Part shown: positions 42,781 to 53,300 of the stretch, piece by piece
Numbering within the stretch: the stretch's first letter is position 1
How the letters are laid out: each line of letters starts with the position of its first letter
NCBI GenBank assembly: GCA_020849495.1
Contig: JADLGD010000111.1
Span: forward strand, 37,106-101,105
DNA: 64,000 nt
From: Fluviicola sp.
Lineage (GTDB): Bacteria > Bacteroidota > Bacteroidia > Flavobacteriales_D > Crocinitomicaceae
Reading direction: 5' to 3'
Translations under genes and position numbers: made by a program
Notes under the pieces: model-generated
What the model was told of the DNA's origin: nothing
Databases searched by the model: none
Seen by the model: only the letters and a program-made list of their open reading frames with translations

Positions 42781-44034
42781 TTAACCTTGGTATTTTCGTA
42801 CAATCACAGAGGTATTGTGACCGCCAAAACCAAAAGTATTCGAAAGTGCTACGTTAACGGTGCGTTTTTGAGCTTTGTTAAACGTGAAGTTCAAACGATT
42901 ATCGATTTCAGGATCATCTGTGAAATGATTGATAGTTGGAGGAACGATATCATTTTTAACTGCTAAAATGCAGGCGATGGCTTCGATTGCTCCGGCAGCA
43001 CCTAACAAGTGACCTGTCATTGATTTTGTAGAGCTAATGTTCAAGTTGTAGGCATGTTCACCAAATACTTGAGCAATTGCTTTTGTTTCAGCGATATCTC
43101 CTAGTGGCGTTGATGTACCATGAACGTTTACATAGTCAACTGCAGTTGGTTCAAGATTTGCATCTTCCAAAGCAGCAATCATTACGTTTCTAGCACCAAT
43201 TCCATCAGGATGAGGAGCCGTCATGTGATAAGCATCACCCGACATTCCACCACCTAATACTTCAGCATAGATTTTAGCGCCACGTTTTTTTGCGTGTTCG
43301 TATTCTTCCAAAATCAACGCTCCACCGCCTTCGCCTAATACAAAACCATCACGGTCAAGATCAAACGGACGAGAAGCCGTTTCAGGAGAATCATTGCGAG
43401 TAGACAATGCTTTTAATGCATTGAAACCACCCATTCCCATTTCATTGACTGCAGCTTCAGATCCACCTGTAACAATTGCATCAGCTTTACCTAAACGAAT
43501 TAGGTTAAAAGCGTCAATGATTGCATTGGTAGATGATGCGCAAGCAGAAACAGTAACATAATTTGGACCGCGCAAACCATATTTAATAGAAATATGACCG
43601 GCAGCAATGTCCGAAATCATTTTTGGGATAAAGAAAGGGTTGAATTTAGGCGTACCGTCTCCAGCAAAGAAATTCTGTGCTTCGTCTTGGAACGTTTTCA
43701 ATCCACCAATACCTGATCCCCAAATTACACCGATTCGATCCAAATTTGGATTCGATTCCATTAAATCAGAATCAACCATGGCCTCTGTAGCAGAGACCAT
43801 GGCGTATTGTGAAAACTGATCTAATTTCCGAGCTTCTTTTCTGTCAAGGTAATCCTCAACATTAAAGTTCTTCACCTCACAAGCAAATTGCGTTTTAAAT
43901 TTCGAAGCATCAAATTGTTGAATTGGCGCAGCACCACTTTTACCATTTAGTAAACCATCCCAGAATTCTGTAACAGTATTTCCTATCGGTGTAATGGCTC
44001 CTAAACCAGTCACAACTACTCTCTTCAGCTCCAT
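42781..44034 (-). CDS. fabF: 3-oxoacyl-ACP synthase II
   Basis: The 417-residue condensing enzyme extends fatty acyl chains using malonyl-ACP. The active-site cysteine is C165 (VSACASSTNAI), and the catalytic histidines lie in VNVHGTSTPLGD and SMTGHLLGAAGA. It is 45 bases behind acpP, with which it functions directly. The enzyme is full length. Confidence 0.96.
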   Translation of the reverse strand: MELKRVVVTGLGAITPIGNTVTEFWDGLLNGKSGAAPIQQFDASKFKTQFACEVKNFNVEDYLDRKEARKLDQFSQYAMVSATEAMVDSDLMESNPNLDRIGVIWGSGIGGLKTFQDEAQNFFAGDGTPKFNPFFIPKMISDIAAGHISIKYGLRGPNYVTVSACASSTNAIIDAFNLIRLGKADAIVTGGSEAAVNEMGMGGFNALKALSTRNDSPETASRPFDLDRDGFVLGEGGGALILEEYEHAKKRGAKIYAEVLGGGMSGDAYHMTAPHPDGIGARNVMIAALEDANLEPTAVDYVNVHGTSTPLGDIAETKAIAQVFGEHAYNLNISSTKSMTGHLLGAAGAIEAIACILAVKNDIVPPTINHFTDDPEIDNRLNFTFNKAQKRTVNVALSNTFGFGGHNTSVIVRKYQG

Positions 44035-44079
44035 AAAGTTGAAATTTGTTCTTAAAATGCTTGCCTTGGCAAATGTTAA

Positions 44080-44316
44080 TTAGTTAGCGTTTTGCTCAAT
44101 GTAAGTTACAGCGTCACCAACAGTTTGGATGTTCTCTGCTTGATCGTCTGGAATTGCAATGTTGAATTCTTTTTCAAATTCCATAATCAATTCTACTGTA
44201 TCTAGTGAATCAGCTCCTAGATCATTTGTGAAGCTTGCTTCGTTAGTTACTTCGCTTTCTTCAACTCCCAATTTATCTACAATGATAGATATTACTCTTG
44301 ACTTGATATCAGACAT
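44080..44316 (-). CDS. acpP: Acyl carrier protein
   Basis: The 78-residue acidic protein carries growing acyl chains on a 4'-phosphopantetheine attached to S37 in [11 protein letters not shown]. It is followed by fabF and rnc on the same strand. The upstream gap (44317-44477) is shared with the divergent purN gene; a near-match TATATTTT promoter element lies in it but is not convincing. Confidence 0.97.
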   Translation of the reverse strand: MSDIKSRVISIIVDKLGVEESEVTNEASFTNDLGADSLDTVELIMEFEKEFNIAIPDDQAENIQTVGDAVTYIEQNAN

Positions 44317-44444
44317 CTCTAATTCGTTTATAAGGTTTTTCAGCTTGCAAAGAAAACAGGAAATACTATAAAAACAAAATATAAACTCACTTTCTTACAA
44401 ACAATGCTACATTCAATTTCATCAAGCTCCCTCAATTACTTGTT

Positions 44445-44473
44445 TTTGAAGTGTCATAGAATGTGTAAATTTG
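44445..44473 (+). promoter_or_regulatory. Promoter of purN, ending four bases before the start codon
   Basis: TTTG (44445-44448), a 17-base spacer and TAAATTTG (44466-44473) match the consensus fully. The ATG at 44478 follows the box by four bases, so the transcript should start at or beside the start codon, with no room for a Shine-Dalgarno sequence. Confidence 0.7.
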
Positions 44474-44477
44474 CAAC

Positions 44478-45056
44478 ATGAAAAAACACTCTGTCGCTGT
44501 TTTCGCCTCTGGTAATGGGACTAATGCCATTAATTTGATCCAATCATTTCAAGCAAATTCTGAGATTTCAATCGACTTGGTGCTTTGTAATAAAAGCGAT
44601 GCGCCAGTAGTAGAAAAATCAAAAGCGCTTGGTGTTGAAGTGCTTATTTTCTCCAATGAAGCGTTTGAAAGCGGCTTGACTGTTTTGCAAGAATTGGATT
44701 ACAGAGGAATTGAATGGATTGTTTTGGCTGGTTTCTTACGTAAAATACCTTTGAATATCATCCGTGGTTACCAAGATCACATCATCAATATTCACCCTTC
44801 TTTGTTGCCTGATTTTGGCGGAAAAGGAATGTACGGCATGCATGTACATCGCGCAGTGGTGGAAGCAAAGGCTCAAAAAAGTGGTATCAGTATTCATTTG
44901 GTCAATGAAGAGTTTGACAAAGGAAGAATTTTGGCCCAGTTTGAAATAGCAATTTCACAAAATGATACGCCTGAACAAGTTGCGACAAAAATTCATACCT
45001 TAGAACAATTACACTTTCCTGCTATTGTAGCTCAAACAATCTTAAACAGTAAGTAA
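44478..45056 (+). CDS. purN: Phosphoribosylglycinamide formyltransferase
   Basis: The 192-residue enzyme formylates GAR in purine synthesis using 10-formyl-THF. SGNGTN (11-16) binds the phosphate, N104 and H106 lie in NIHPSLLPDFGGKGMYG, and D147 in EEFDKGRIL completes the catalytic set known from E. coli PurN. A marC-type gene starts two bases after its stop. Confidence 0.95.
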   Translation: MKKHSVAVFASGNGTNAINLIQSFQANSEISIDLVLCNKSDAPVVEKSKALGVEVLIFSNEAFESGLTVLQELDYRGIEWIVLAGFLRKIPLNIIRGYQDHIINIHPSLLPDFGGKGMYGMHVHRAVVEAKAQKSGISIHLVNEEFDKGRILAQFEIAISQNDTPEQVATKIHTLEQLHFPAIVAQTILNSK

Positions 45057-45058
45057 TT

Positions 45059-45664
45059 ATGTACGATTTCTTTAACGGGTTCAATTTGGGAGAATTATTC
45101 AAAACATCTACCGTTTTGTTTGCAGTCATTGACATTGTAGGTTCCGTTCCAATGATCATAAAAATCAAAGAACAAGCAGGTGATATTCATCCAATGCGCA
45201 CGAGTGTTGTTTCGCTGGGCATCATGATTGGTTTTTTAATTTTAGGAGAAAGTATTTTGCGCTTATTCGGAGTAGATGTCAAATCTTTTGCCGTAGCAGG
45301 TTCCTTGATATTATTTGCAATGAGTTTGGAAATGATATTGGGAGTACGCCTTTTTAGAGACAGTGTTTCAGGTAAAACAGCAAGCGTTGTTCCTTTAGCT
45401 TTCCCAATCATAGCTGGAGCAGGAACCATGACCACCTTGGTTTCATTGAGAGCAGAATTTCAAAACATCAACATTATACTAGCTATCATTATTAATGTCT
45501 TGATTGTTTACATCGTGTTGCGTTTAACAAAGAAGATCGAACAGTTACTTGGCCCTGGTGGAATTGCGATCTTGAAAAAAGTGTTTGGTATTATCTTACT
45601 TGCAATAGCAGTGAAACTGTTTACCACAAATATTTCAGCTTTGTTGGCATCTACAAAGGTTTGA
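45059..45664 (+). CDS. MarC family membrane protein
   Basis: The 201-residue protein has six membrane helices and the family pattern FAVIDIVGSVPMIIKIK near the start and PLAFPIIAGAGTMTTLVSL in the middle. Its function is unknown; the old link to antibiotic resistance is not supported. It follows purN with a two-base gap and its stop is two bases from the convergent barrel gene. Confidence 0.9.
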   Translation: MYDFFNGFNLGELFKTSTVLFAVIDIVGSVPMIIKIKEQAGDIHPMRTSVVSLGIMIGFLILGESILRLFGVDVKSFAVAGSLILFAMSLEMILGVRLFRDSVSGKTASVVPLAFPIIAGAGTMTTLVSLRAEFQNINIILAIIINVLIVYIVLRLTKKIEQLLGPGGIAILKKVFGIILLAIAVKLFTTNISALLASTKV

Positions 45665-45666
45665 TT

Positions 45667-46338
45667 TTAGTGAACTGTAAAGCGCTTGAAATGGTAGAAA
45701 AATGAAATTCTCAAATAGGCTTTCATTTTGGTTTCGTCGTATGTTGTATAGTCCCAATTGCCATTCCCATCGTAATAAGAAGATGTAAATGTTCCAAATC
45801 GTTTGGCGATATTGAGATTAGCATCAAAGCCAAAATTGGATGTTCCAAAATAAATTTTTGTACCAAAACCACCTCCTATTTCACTAAAATTTCCTCTGGA
45901 GGTTTCTTTAAAATAAGTCATGTCAGCTGATTTGAAATCATAATCAGTTGGTTCATCCCATTGCCACATTCGTCCATTTAGTTTTGAGAAAACTTGAGCG
46001 TATAAAACAATTTGAGGCTTGATGTTTACCATGAATTTATAATCCACATACAAGTAGGTTCTTCGCTCAATTTCCGAAAACATGGCTACATCAACAGAAT
46101 CATCATTTTCAAAACGCGTTCGAAACATTCCTCCATCTATTCCTATAGCATGATGCCTTCCTAGAATCAGTTCGCCTCCATAATTGTAGGAGCGCCAATA
46201 CAAGTCTTCAAGAAATCCTCCCAATAAGTATTTCCCTCTGATTGCAAAAGAAACTTTTGATGGTTCCACAATGGAAACTTCTTGTGCTTGACTATTTAGT
46301 TGAACACAAAAACACAAGCAGATAAATAGAAAACGCAT
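45667..46338 (-). CDS. Putative outer-membrane beta-barrel protein
   Basis: I use ATG 46338 (223 residues); a GTG two codons upstream is also in frame. A signal peptide (MRFLFICLCFCVQLNSQA) is followed by alternating strands such as RYLLGGFLED-like KYLLGGFLEDLYW, SNFGFDANLNIAKRFG and LRISFFYHFKRF at the end. It may be a small porin-like or DUF3575-like barrel, but I do not recognise a named family. It is convergent with marC and lies downstream of the mreB terminator. Confidence 0.65.
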   Translation of the reverse strand: MRFLFICLCFCVQLNSQAQEVSIVEPSKVSFAIRGKYLLGGFLEDLYWRSYNYGGELILGRHHAIGIDGGMFRTRFENDDSVDVAMFSEIERRTYLYVDYKFMVNIKPQIVLYAQVFSKLNGRMWQWDEPTDYDFKSADMTYFKETSRGNFSEIGGGFGTKIYFGTSNFGFDANLNIAKRFGTFTSSYYDGNGNWDYTTYDETKMKAYLRISFFYHFKRFTVH

Positions 46339-46360
46339 GCTCACTTTTTGTGCAATATAT

Positions 46361-46399
46361 AAAAAAAGAAAAAGCCATCCGTTTTCATCGAATGGCTTT
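46361..46399 (-). terminator. Terminator of mreB
   Basis: AAAGCCATTCG pairs with CGGATGGCTTT (46399-46389 and 46381-46371), 11 pairs with one G-U and a seven-base loop, followed on the minus strand by TTTTTC and seven T's. It begins 19 bases after the mreB stop. Confidence 0.85.
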
Positions 46400-46417
46400 C
46401 AATATGTTGAATGTTTA

Positions 46418-47443
46418 TTAATCCTTGATCAAGAATTGGAAACGATCCAAATTCTTCAAAGCGATACTTGTACCACGTGCTACAGCTCTCAATGGATCTT
46501 CAGCAATGTGAACAGGTAATTTTGTTTTTTCGTTGATACGTTTATCTAATCCACGCAACATCGAACCACCTCCTGCTAAGTAGATACCAGTTTTGTAGAT
46601 GTCTGCAGAAAGTTCTGGTGGTGTTTGCTCCAAAGCACTCAAAATCGCTTCTTCTATTTTTGAAATGGTTTTGTCTAACGCATGCGCCACTTCAGAATAA
46701 GTAATGATGATTTCTTTAGGAATACCCGTCATTAAATCTCGTCCACGTACAGCGTAATCTGCTGGTGGATTATCTAATTCTGGCAAAGCTGCACCTACTT
46801 CAATTTTGATTTGCTCTGCAGTACGCTCACCTACCAAGATGTTGTGTTGGCGACGCATGTATTCTTCAATATCCGATGTGAAATCATCACCCGCAATACG
46901 GATTGATTTATCACACACAATTCCACCTAAAGCAATAACGGCAATTTCAGAAGTACCACCACCGATATCGATGATCATATTTCCCATTGGCTCTTCCACG
47001 TCGATACCAATACCAATTGCAGCAGCCATCGGTTCGTGAATCAAATACACTTCTTTTGCTCCAGCATGTTCTGCCGAGTCACGTACCGCACGTTTTTCCA
47101 CCTCTGTAATCCCTGAAGGAATACAAATTACCATTCGAAGAGTTGGGTTAAACATGCGTTTTCCTGGATTGATCATTTTGATGAATCCACGAATCATTTG
47201 TTCCGCACTTTGGAAATCGGCAATTACACCATCTTTCAATGGACGAACTGTTTCGATTAATTTGTGGGTTTTACCGTGCATTTGTTGTGCCTTCTTTCCG
47301 ATGGCAACCACTTTACCGGTTTGTATATCTTTTGCTACAATCGAAGGTTCATCAACTACCACCTTATCATTCATGATAATCAATGTGTTAGCCGTACCTA
47401 AGTCGATAGCAATTTCTTGCGTAAGAAAATTAAACAATCCCAT
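46418..47443 (-). CDS. mreB: Rod shape-determining actin MreB
   Basis: The 341-residue bacterial actin directs the elongation complex. The phosphate loop is IAIDLGTANTLI (11-22), IIDIGGGTSEIAVIALGG is the second nucleotide loop, and IYLAGGGSMLRGLD lies at the end. It has its own -7 promoter element (47512-47505) and a terminator, so it is transcribed apart from mreCD, mrdA and rodA, which lie 11-16 kb away. A terminator separates it from purH. Confidence 0.97.
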   Translation of the reverse strand: MGLFNFLTQEIAIDLGTANTLIIMNDKVVVDEPSIVAKDIQTGKVVAIGKKAQQMHGKTHKLIETVRPLKDGVIADFQSAEQMIRGFIKMINPGKRMFNPTLRMVICIPSGITEVEKRAVRDSAEHAGAKEVYLIHEPMAAAIGIGIDVEEPMGNMIIDIGGGTSEIAVIALGGIVCDKSIRIAGDDFTSDIEEYMRRQHNILVGERTAEQIKIEVGAALPELDNPPADYAVRGRDLMTGIPKEIIITYSEVAHALDKTISKIEEAILSALEQTPPELSADIYKTGIYLAGGGSMLRGLDKRINEKTKLPVHIAEDPLRAVARGTSIALKNLDRFQFLIKD

Positions 47444-47504
47444 TTATTGAGCTCCGTTATGCGTTTGAATTTCCCCTTATTCGTAAAAACGTGGAAATAG
47501 GTTA

Positions 47505-47512
47505 CAAAGGTA
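47505..47512 (-). promoter_or_regulatory. -7 promoter element of mreB
   Basis: TACCTTTG on the minus strand matches TAnnTTTG and lies 61 bases before the mreB ATG. The -33 region has only a T-rich stretch. Confidence 0.4.
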
Positions 47513-47583
47513 GGTGAAATAAATGGAAAATTGCTATTCGATGTACTGAAATCTAAAAGGATTTTACAATTGAGTCCATTTCT

Positions 47584-47620
47584 AAAAAAAGGGATTTCAA
47601 CATGCGTCAAAATCCCTTTT
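47584..47620 (-). terminator. Terminator of purH
   Basis: AAAAGGGATTT pairs with AAATCCCTTTT (47620-47610 and 47597-47587) and the inner TGAC/GTTG extends it to 15 pairs with a four-base GCAT loop, followed by seven T's on the minus strand. It begins 23 bases after the purH stop. Confidence 0.9.
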
Positions 47621-47643
47621 AAAAATGGTTATTTCTAAAGCAA

Positions 47644-49176
47644 TTAATGCTTGAAATGTCTGTTTCCTGTAAACACCATTGCTACATCGTGTGCATTGCA
47701 ATAATCAATCGACAATTCATCTTTGATTGATCCACCTGGTTGAACAACAGCAGTGATTCCTGCCAAGTGTGCAATTTCAACACAATCAGGGAACGGGAAA
47801 AATGCATCTGAAGCCATCACAGCACCTTTCAAATCAAATCCAAAGTTATTTGCTTTTTCAATTGCTTGTTTTAACGCATCAACACGAGACGTTTGTCCTG
47901 TTCCACTTGCGATTAACTGACCGTTTTTCGCCAAAACAATCGTGTTTGATTTCGTATGTTTTACCAGCTTATTAGCAAAAATCAAATCTTGCACTTCTTG
48001 AGCTGTTGGTTGTTTGTTTGTTCTTGATTCAAAGTTACTTGCCGATTCAGACAACATGTCTTTGTCTTGTTCCAAAACACCATTCAATAAGGTGCGGAAT
48101 TGACGTTTTGGCATTTCCACTTTTTTCTGAACCAATAAAATGCGGTTCTTTTTAGATTTCAATAACTCCTCTGCATCTGCATCAAATCCTGGCGCAACGA
48201 CTACTTCACAAAATAAATCGTTGATCAAGGTTGCAGTTGCTAAATCAATCGTGCGGTTTCCAATTAATATTCCACCAAAAGCTGAAGTTGGGTCACCTGC
48301 TAGCGCATCTGCATAAGCTTGAGCCAAAGTAGGACGCGTAGCCAAACCACACGCATTGTTGTGTTTCAAAATAGCAAAGGTAGGATCGTTATTTTCAAAG
48401 TCAGCCATTAACTGCACTGCTGCATCAACATCCAACAAGTTGTTGTAGGATAATTCTTTGCCGTGTAATTGATCAAACATAGCAGCAAAATCACCGTGGA
48501 ACCAACCTCTTTGGTGAGGGTTTTCTCCATAACGAAGCGATTGTGATTCTAAAACACTTTGTTTGAAAACAGGCACTTCATCTTCTTGATTGAAGTAATT
48601 GAAAATGTGAGTGTCGTAATGCGATGAAATCATGAATGCGTCTCTTGCGAAAGCTTTACGTTGTGCCAAGGTCGTTTGAGAACCGTTTTCAGTAATCATT
48701 GCTAAAAATGCAGCGTATTGGTTAACGGATGGAATGATTACCACATCGTTGTAATTTTTAGCAGCTGCACGAATCAATGAAATACCACCGATATCGATTT
48801 TTTCAATAATGGATTGATGATCAGCTCCTGAGGAAACAGTTTCTTCGAAAGGATACAAATCCACAATCACCAAATCAATCGTTGGAATGTTGAATTGTGC
48901 CGCTTGATCCAAATCTGCTTGTAGGTTTCTACGGTGTAGAATTCCACCAAAAATAGCAGGATGCAAAGTTTTTACACGACCACCAAAAATTTCAGGATAT
49001 GAAGTCATCGATTCAACTGGAACAACTGGAATACCTAAGCCTTCAATAAATGACTGTGTTCCACCTGTTGAATAAATTGTTACATTATCAGCATGTAATT
49101 GACGTACAATAGGCTCTAAACCATCTTTGTAGTATACTGAAATTAAAGCACCTGAAATCTTCTTAGATTGTTCCAT
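47644..49176 (-). CDS. purH: Bifunctional AICAR transformylase/IMP cyclohydrolase
   Basis: The start at ATG 49176 gives 510 residues (MEQSKKISGALISVYYKDGL). The N-terminal MGS-like IMP cyclohydrolase domain (about 1-190) includes STGGTQSFIEGLGIPV and GGRVKTLHPAIFGGIL. The AICAR transformylase domain follows, with SLRYGENPHQRG and LKHNNACGLAT. It catalyses the last two steps to IMP. The 5' UTR holds a seven-pair hairpin (49193-49213) and a TACTTTTG element further up. mreB follows after a strong terminator. Confidence 0.96.
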   Translation of the reverse strand: MEQSKKISGALISVYYKDGLEPIVRQLHADNVTIYSTGGTQSFIEGLGIPVVPVESMTSYPEIFGGRVKTLHPAIFGGILHRRNLQADLDQAAQFNIPTIDLVIVDLYPFEETVSSGADHQSIIEKIDIGGISLIRAAAKNYNDVVIIPSVNQYAAFLAMITENGSQTTLAQRKAFARDAFMISSHYDTHIFNYFNQEDEVPVFKQSVLESQSLRYGENPHQRGWFHGDFAAMFDQLHGKELSYNNLLDVDAAVQLMADFENNDPTFAILKHNNACGLATRPTLAQAYADALAGDPTSAFGGILIGNRTIDLATATLINDLFCEVVVAPGFDADAEELLKSKKNRILLVQKKVEMPKRQFRTLLNGVLEQDKDMLSESASNFESRTNKQPTAQEVQDLIFANKLVKHTKSNTIVLAKNGQLIASGTGQTSRVDALKQAIEKANNFGFDLKGAVMASDAFFPFPDCVEIAHLAGITAVVQPGGSIKDELSIDYCNAHDVAMVFTGNRHFKH

Positions 49177-49192
49177 TTTCCTGCGTTTTTGA

Positions 49193-49225
49193 CTCGAAAA
49201 TTCACCTTTCGAGGGCGCAAAAGTA
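49193..49225 (-). promoter_or_regulatory. purH upstream region: -7 element and a 5' UTR hairpin
   Basis: TACTTTTG (49225-49218, minus strand) matches TAnnTTTG. Just after it, CTCGAAA-GGTGAAT-TTTCGAG forms a perfect seven-pair hairpin, ending 16 bases before the start codon, which is preceded by AGGAAA. The hairpin may affect translation; no known purine riboswitch core is visible. Confidence 0.45.
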
Positions 49226-49327
49226 CAGTTTTTTAATGGAAAACCGTTATAGTACGTGGTCAATAACTTTGTAATAGTTATCAACTTTCATTAAGGTAGA
49301 AGAAAAAAATAGTTGAAAAACAGTATA

Positions 49328-50362
49328 TCAACGCAATTTTCGTCGTGTCTTAAAGATGGCGTGATGTTGATTAACATAACTCACAGCTAATTCCAAACTA
49401 CCTACACCCAATGATCTTCTGTAAGCAGACAACGTAGCGTCATAAGAAAGTCCAAATTTGAATCCTTTGTAATCCACTTGAATTGTCGGCATGATTGCAT
49501 CTTTGATACGTGTATAACAGCCGAATCCGATAGAAGCGTCACGTTTGAAACCTGTTTGTTTTGAACCTTCGCTGAAACGTCTTTTCAAAATCAATCCCAA
49601 CATGGTTTCATAGTGTCCACCTTGTACAAATTGAGCTCCTTGAATATCAAAAGCCCACAAAGTACTTGGAATATCCATGGTGTAATTCAACATGGCCACA
49701 TACTTTCTTTCCAGTTTCTCACTTGAGCCAGTGCGGTATCTCAATTGGGGAGCGTTTACATGATAAGCAGCTAATCCAAATTGGAATTTCATGTCATTGT
49801 TGCGTGCAAAAGTCGATTTCCCACCATCAAATTGATAAAACAATCCTGCCGAAGCATCCATGTAAGTAAACGTACTCAAGGCAGTTTCATTAGAAGCCAA
49901 AAGTGGATCATAACCAGAACCAGCCCATTGTGAATCAAATACCAAACGAGAAATATCACCTCTTCTACTTCCAAAAGAACCTTGAATACCAACAGAAAGT
50001 TGACTACCTCCACCAATTGGCAAGATTCCAGAAAGGGTTAAACCTCCTATTTGTGATCCAAATTTAGATGCTCCACCGATGTCATTGTAAAAATGCAAGC
50101 CTACACCAATATGAGCTTTTGGACGGTAAACATCCTTCATCAAAGTGGCATCAGCATTGATTCCTGTTGACATAAAACTAGCGCTTCCACCCAACCATTG
50201 GTTGCGGTGATGAATAGCAACTCGTTCCCATCCATCATAGACCCCAACGGCACCCGGATTGAGTAAGTTGGGAGATTGCATGATTTGCGTATAGTGCAAA
50301 TCTTGTGCTTCTACAGATCCCGTTAAACCAAGAAGCAAACAAATCAAACTTAGTTTCTTCAT
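49328..50362 (-). CDS. PorP/SprF family type IX secretion membrane protein
   Basis: The 344-residue outer-membrane protein has a signal peptide and the family signature QDLHYTQIMQSPNLLNPGAVG (about 20-40), followed by barrel strands. It is the nearest gene to, and two bases downstream of, the CotH-like protein with a type B sorting domain. Proteins with that sorting domain are typically paired with a PorP/SprF paralogue needed for their secretion or attachment, so this protein probably serves the preceding gene product. Confidence 0.92.
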   Translation of the reverse strand: MKKLSLICLLLGLTGSVEAQDLHYTQIMQSPNLLNPGAVGVYDGWERVAIHHRNQWLGGSASFMSTGINADATLMKDVYRPKAHIGVGLHFYNDIGGASKFGSQIGGLTLSGILPIGGGSQLSVGIQGSFGSRRGDISRLVFDSQWAGSGYDPLLASNETALSTFTYMDASAGLFYQFDGGKSTFARNNDMKFQFGLAAYHVNAPQLRYRTGSSEKLERKYVAMLNYTMDIPSTLWAFDIQGAQFVQGGHYETMLGLILKRRFSEGSKQTGFKRDASIGFGCYTRIKDAIMPTIQVDYKGFKFGLSYDATLSAYRRSLGVGSLELAVSYVNQHHAIFKTRRKLR

Positions 50363-50364
50363 GG

Positions 50365-53300
50365 TTATCGAATTAGCGTTACATTACCTGAACGTGTTTC
50401 AGTACGACCATCCGTAAATTTGACCTCAGCCATAAATGCGTAAACACCTGTATTTACTTTCACACCATTGAAAACTCCATCCCAACGTTCAGCAACATCA
50501 GAAGACATGAACATGCGGTTACCCCATCGGTCGTAAACGTAATAAGTGAAAGACAATACATCTTTACCTACACGTGGACCAAAAGTTTCGTTTAATCCAT
50601 CTCCATTTGGAGAGAAACCTGTAGGTAAATGGAATCCAAGGAAACAGTTATCTCCAACAGGAAGCGGATCACAAGGATCCAAAGGATTTGAATTATTCGT
50701 TACCTCATCCCCGTCGTTGATTCCGTCACCATCCGTATCAGGATTATTTGGATCTGTACCAATAGTAGCTTCCGTACCGTCTAATAAACCATCACCATCT
50801 GTATCAATATTACAAGCTGGAAGTGCATTTGGTGGATCACATTGATCCAAAGGATTTGTGTTGTTGGTTACTTCCGTTCCATCATTGATTCCGTCTCCAT
50901 CCGTATCTGGATTTGTTGGATCTGTTCCTTCAGCTGCTTCTTCTGTATTGGTCAAACCATCACCATCTTGATCACAAGGACCGGCATTTGGATTTGGAAT
51001 ACATGGATCTGTATTGGCAGGATCTGCTTCATCGTTAACGCCATCACCATCAGTATCTGATGTTGTAGGTTCCAATGCATCGATGATACCATCACCATCT
51101 GTATCTGTAGGGTTTGTTGGATCGGCACCAATTTCAACACAATCGTTTTCCCCATCACCATCTGTATCTGGGTTTGTTGGATCTGTTCCAGCTGTAGCCT
51201 CGTCCACATTCAAACAACCATCACCATCCAAATCTGGATTATCTGCGATGAAGACTGCAGTTACCGTAACTGGAGCTAAGACATCCATGGCATTGGTGTC
51301 CTCAGCTATCGGACTAACGAGTGTATTTGCAGTAAATTCCCAATGATCAAAGACAAATCCAGGATTTGCTTTTGCCACCAAATTGGTATTGATTCCACCA
51401 AAATAATTTGTTGTCCAAGGATAAGTTGGTGCCCAAATAGAGTTGACTTTTACTTCTCCAGCAAGTGGTGGAGTTACATCTACTGTAAATGCAAATGGGC
51501 CTGCCAATGTGTAACAATCAATCATACCTTGGTTTAGTGCTAAGCACCTAGCATCGATAAAATCACGCATATCTTGTACATTCGCTTGCCAACCAGCTAA
51601 AGATCCACCCCAACGCGTACAATGTTGAGTCATCTCAGGAGTAATCTGGTTGATCATTGAATCCAGCAAGAAATTCATATAATCACATGAAAAATACGTG
51701 TTCACTAAATCCACATAACGCGTGATGTAATACTGTTCTACAATAGGATTTTCATCGATCAACTTCTGTAAAATATCCGTGTGTCCTTGTCCACCAGGAT
51801 TAGGCAAATTCTCAACGTTACAAGGGTCCGCATTTGCTGAAGCATCAGGAATTCCTGTGTAATTGATATAGTGACCAAAACAAGCATCCATATCCCAAAG
51901 AGAGTAGCGCCATTTCTTTTTATCACCTAAAGGATCCATTCCACGCCACCATGAAGTGTTCCAATTCAACCAATCCTGACTTACGATATATGAATTGATC
52001 ACAAAATAATCCACTAATGATTCCCAATTCAGTTGACTATCTACATAAGCAAAATTGGCAGCATTGGCCATATTATTAGTGGTAATGTACGTTCTTAATG
52101 CATCCCAATCAGTTTGAGCTTGAGCACCACCATATTCAGACCAAGTTGCCCCCCACGTTTTTAAATATTGTAAATTGAATTTATCTTGATTGGCATAGAA
52201 GTCTGTATAATCTGCATCATCTACTTTTTCGCGTAATTCATAAACCCCCCAATATTGACCATTTACATAAACAACACAAGGTCTCCATGTACGCTCGTCC
52301 AATTTCAAATCTGCTTTTTGAGAAAGTGTATGTACAAACGCATCACGAATGTGAGCTCCACCATTTTCAAACGGATAATTATCGCTTGCTCCAGGTTTCA
52401 AAATAAGTCGTTGGTAATTGTCTCTTGGTGTTTCAGGGAAAATTTGATGATCAATTTCATGGTCATAGCCAAATTGATCTCGCATAATGAAGTCGAATCC
52501 TCGTTGATCGTAAGCCCATGAATCATTACCATGTTTATTGAATTCTCCTTCACCTTTATCAACAAAGGTTTGATCAGCTTCCCAAATTTCAAAAAATCCT
52601 TGCGGACTGATTCCACTATTTCCAGCCAACAAACTTGCAACGGAGCCATTTCCAGCACCTGCAACTGAAACTACAGGTACAGTATGATTGACATTGATGA
52701 AATAAGTGCCCGAAGCTGTAAAACTTGGTTCATCAGTAGAAAATGCTTTTGCCCTTAAAACTTTGGTGCTTGTTATTGAAATGGGTCCTGCATATAACGT
52801 AGACGTAGTTGTTGGTACAGATCCATCAAGCGTGTAACGAATAGTTGCTGCTGCATTGGAACATGTAATTGATACCGATTGTGTTCCAGCATAAAACCCA
52901 GGAGCAACACTAAATACCGGTGTAGGTGTGTAAAAATTCAAGGCTCCACTATTTGCAGCTCCAGGAGTTGGTGTTGTAAATAATTTCCAAGTAGCAGCAC
53001 CATTTGTTTGACGACCAACCGAGTGATTGCTTTTGGTCATGTGAACAATCTTGATTGAATCGACAACCGTTGTGCCATCAGGCATGGTTAAAATAATCCA
53101 CTCATTTTTGGTTTGAACCAAGGTGAAATTGGGATGCAACTGCGTACCATTTACCGTATTACGCCCAGAAGCATAGATCATTTTGTAACCATTGTTGTTG
53201 ATGGTTCCAGAAGGAATTTGCCATTTGGTCAGATTATTTGATTTATCGGATAAATAGTATCCGGTTAAATCGACTGCTGCACCGCCAGCGTTGTACAACT

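Noticed and set aside
44317..44477. Riboswitch or conserved RNA in the acpP/purN gap
   Set aside because: I found no stable stem pattern, only A/T runs and promoter elements.
47444..47643. Small gene between mreB and purH
   Set aside because: The only frame there covers the purH terminator hairpin and mreB promoter region and has no protein-like features.
50652..51222. Tandem repeats resembling a CRISPR or satellite array
   Set aside because: The units are imperfect, have no constant spacers, and translate in frame as calcium-binding DxDxDG repeats of a long protein.
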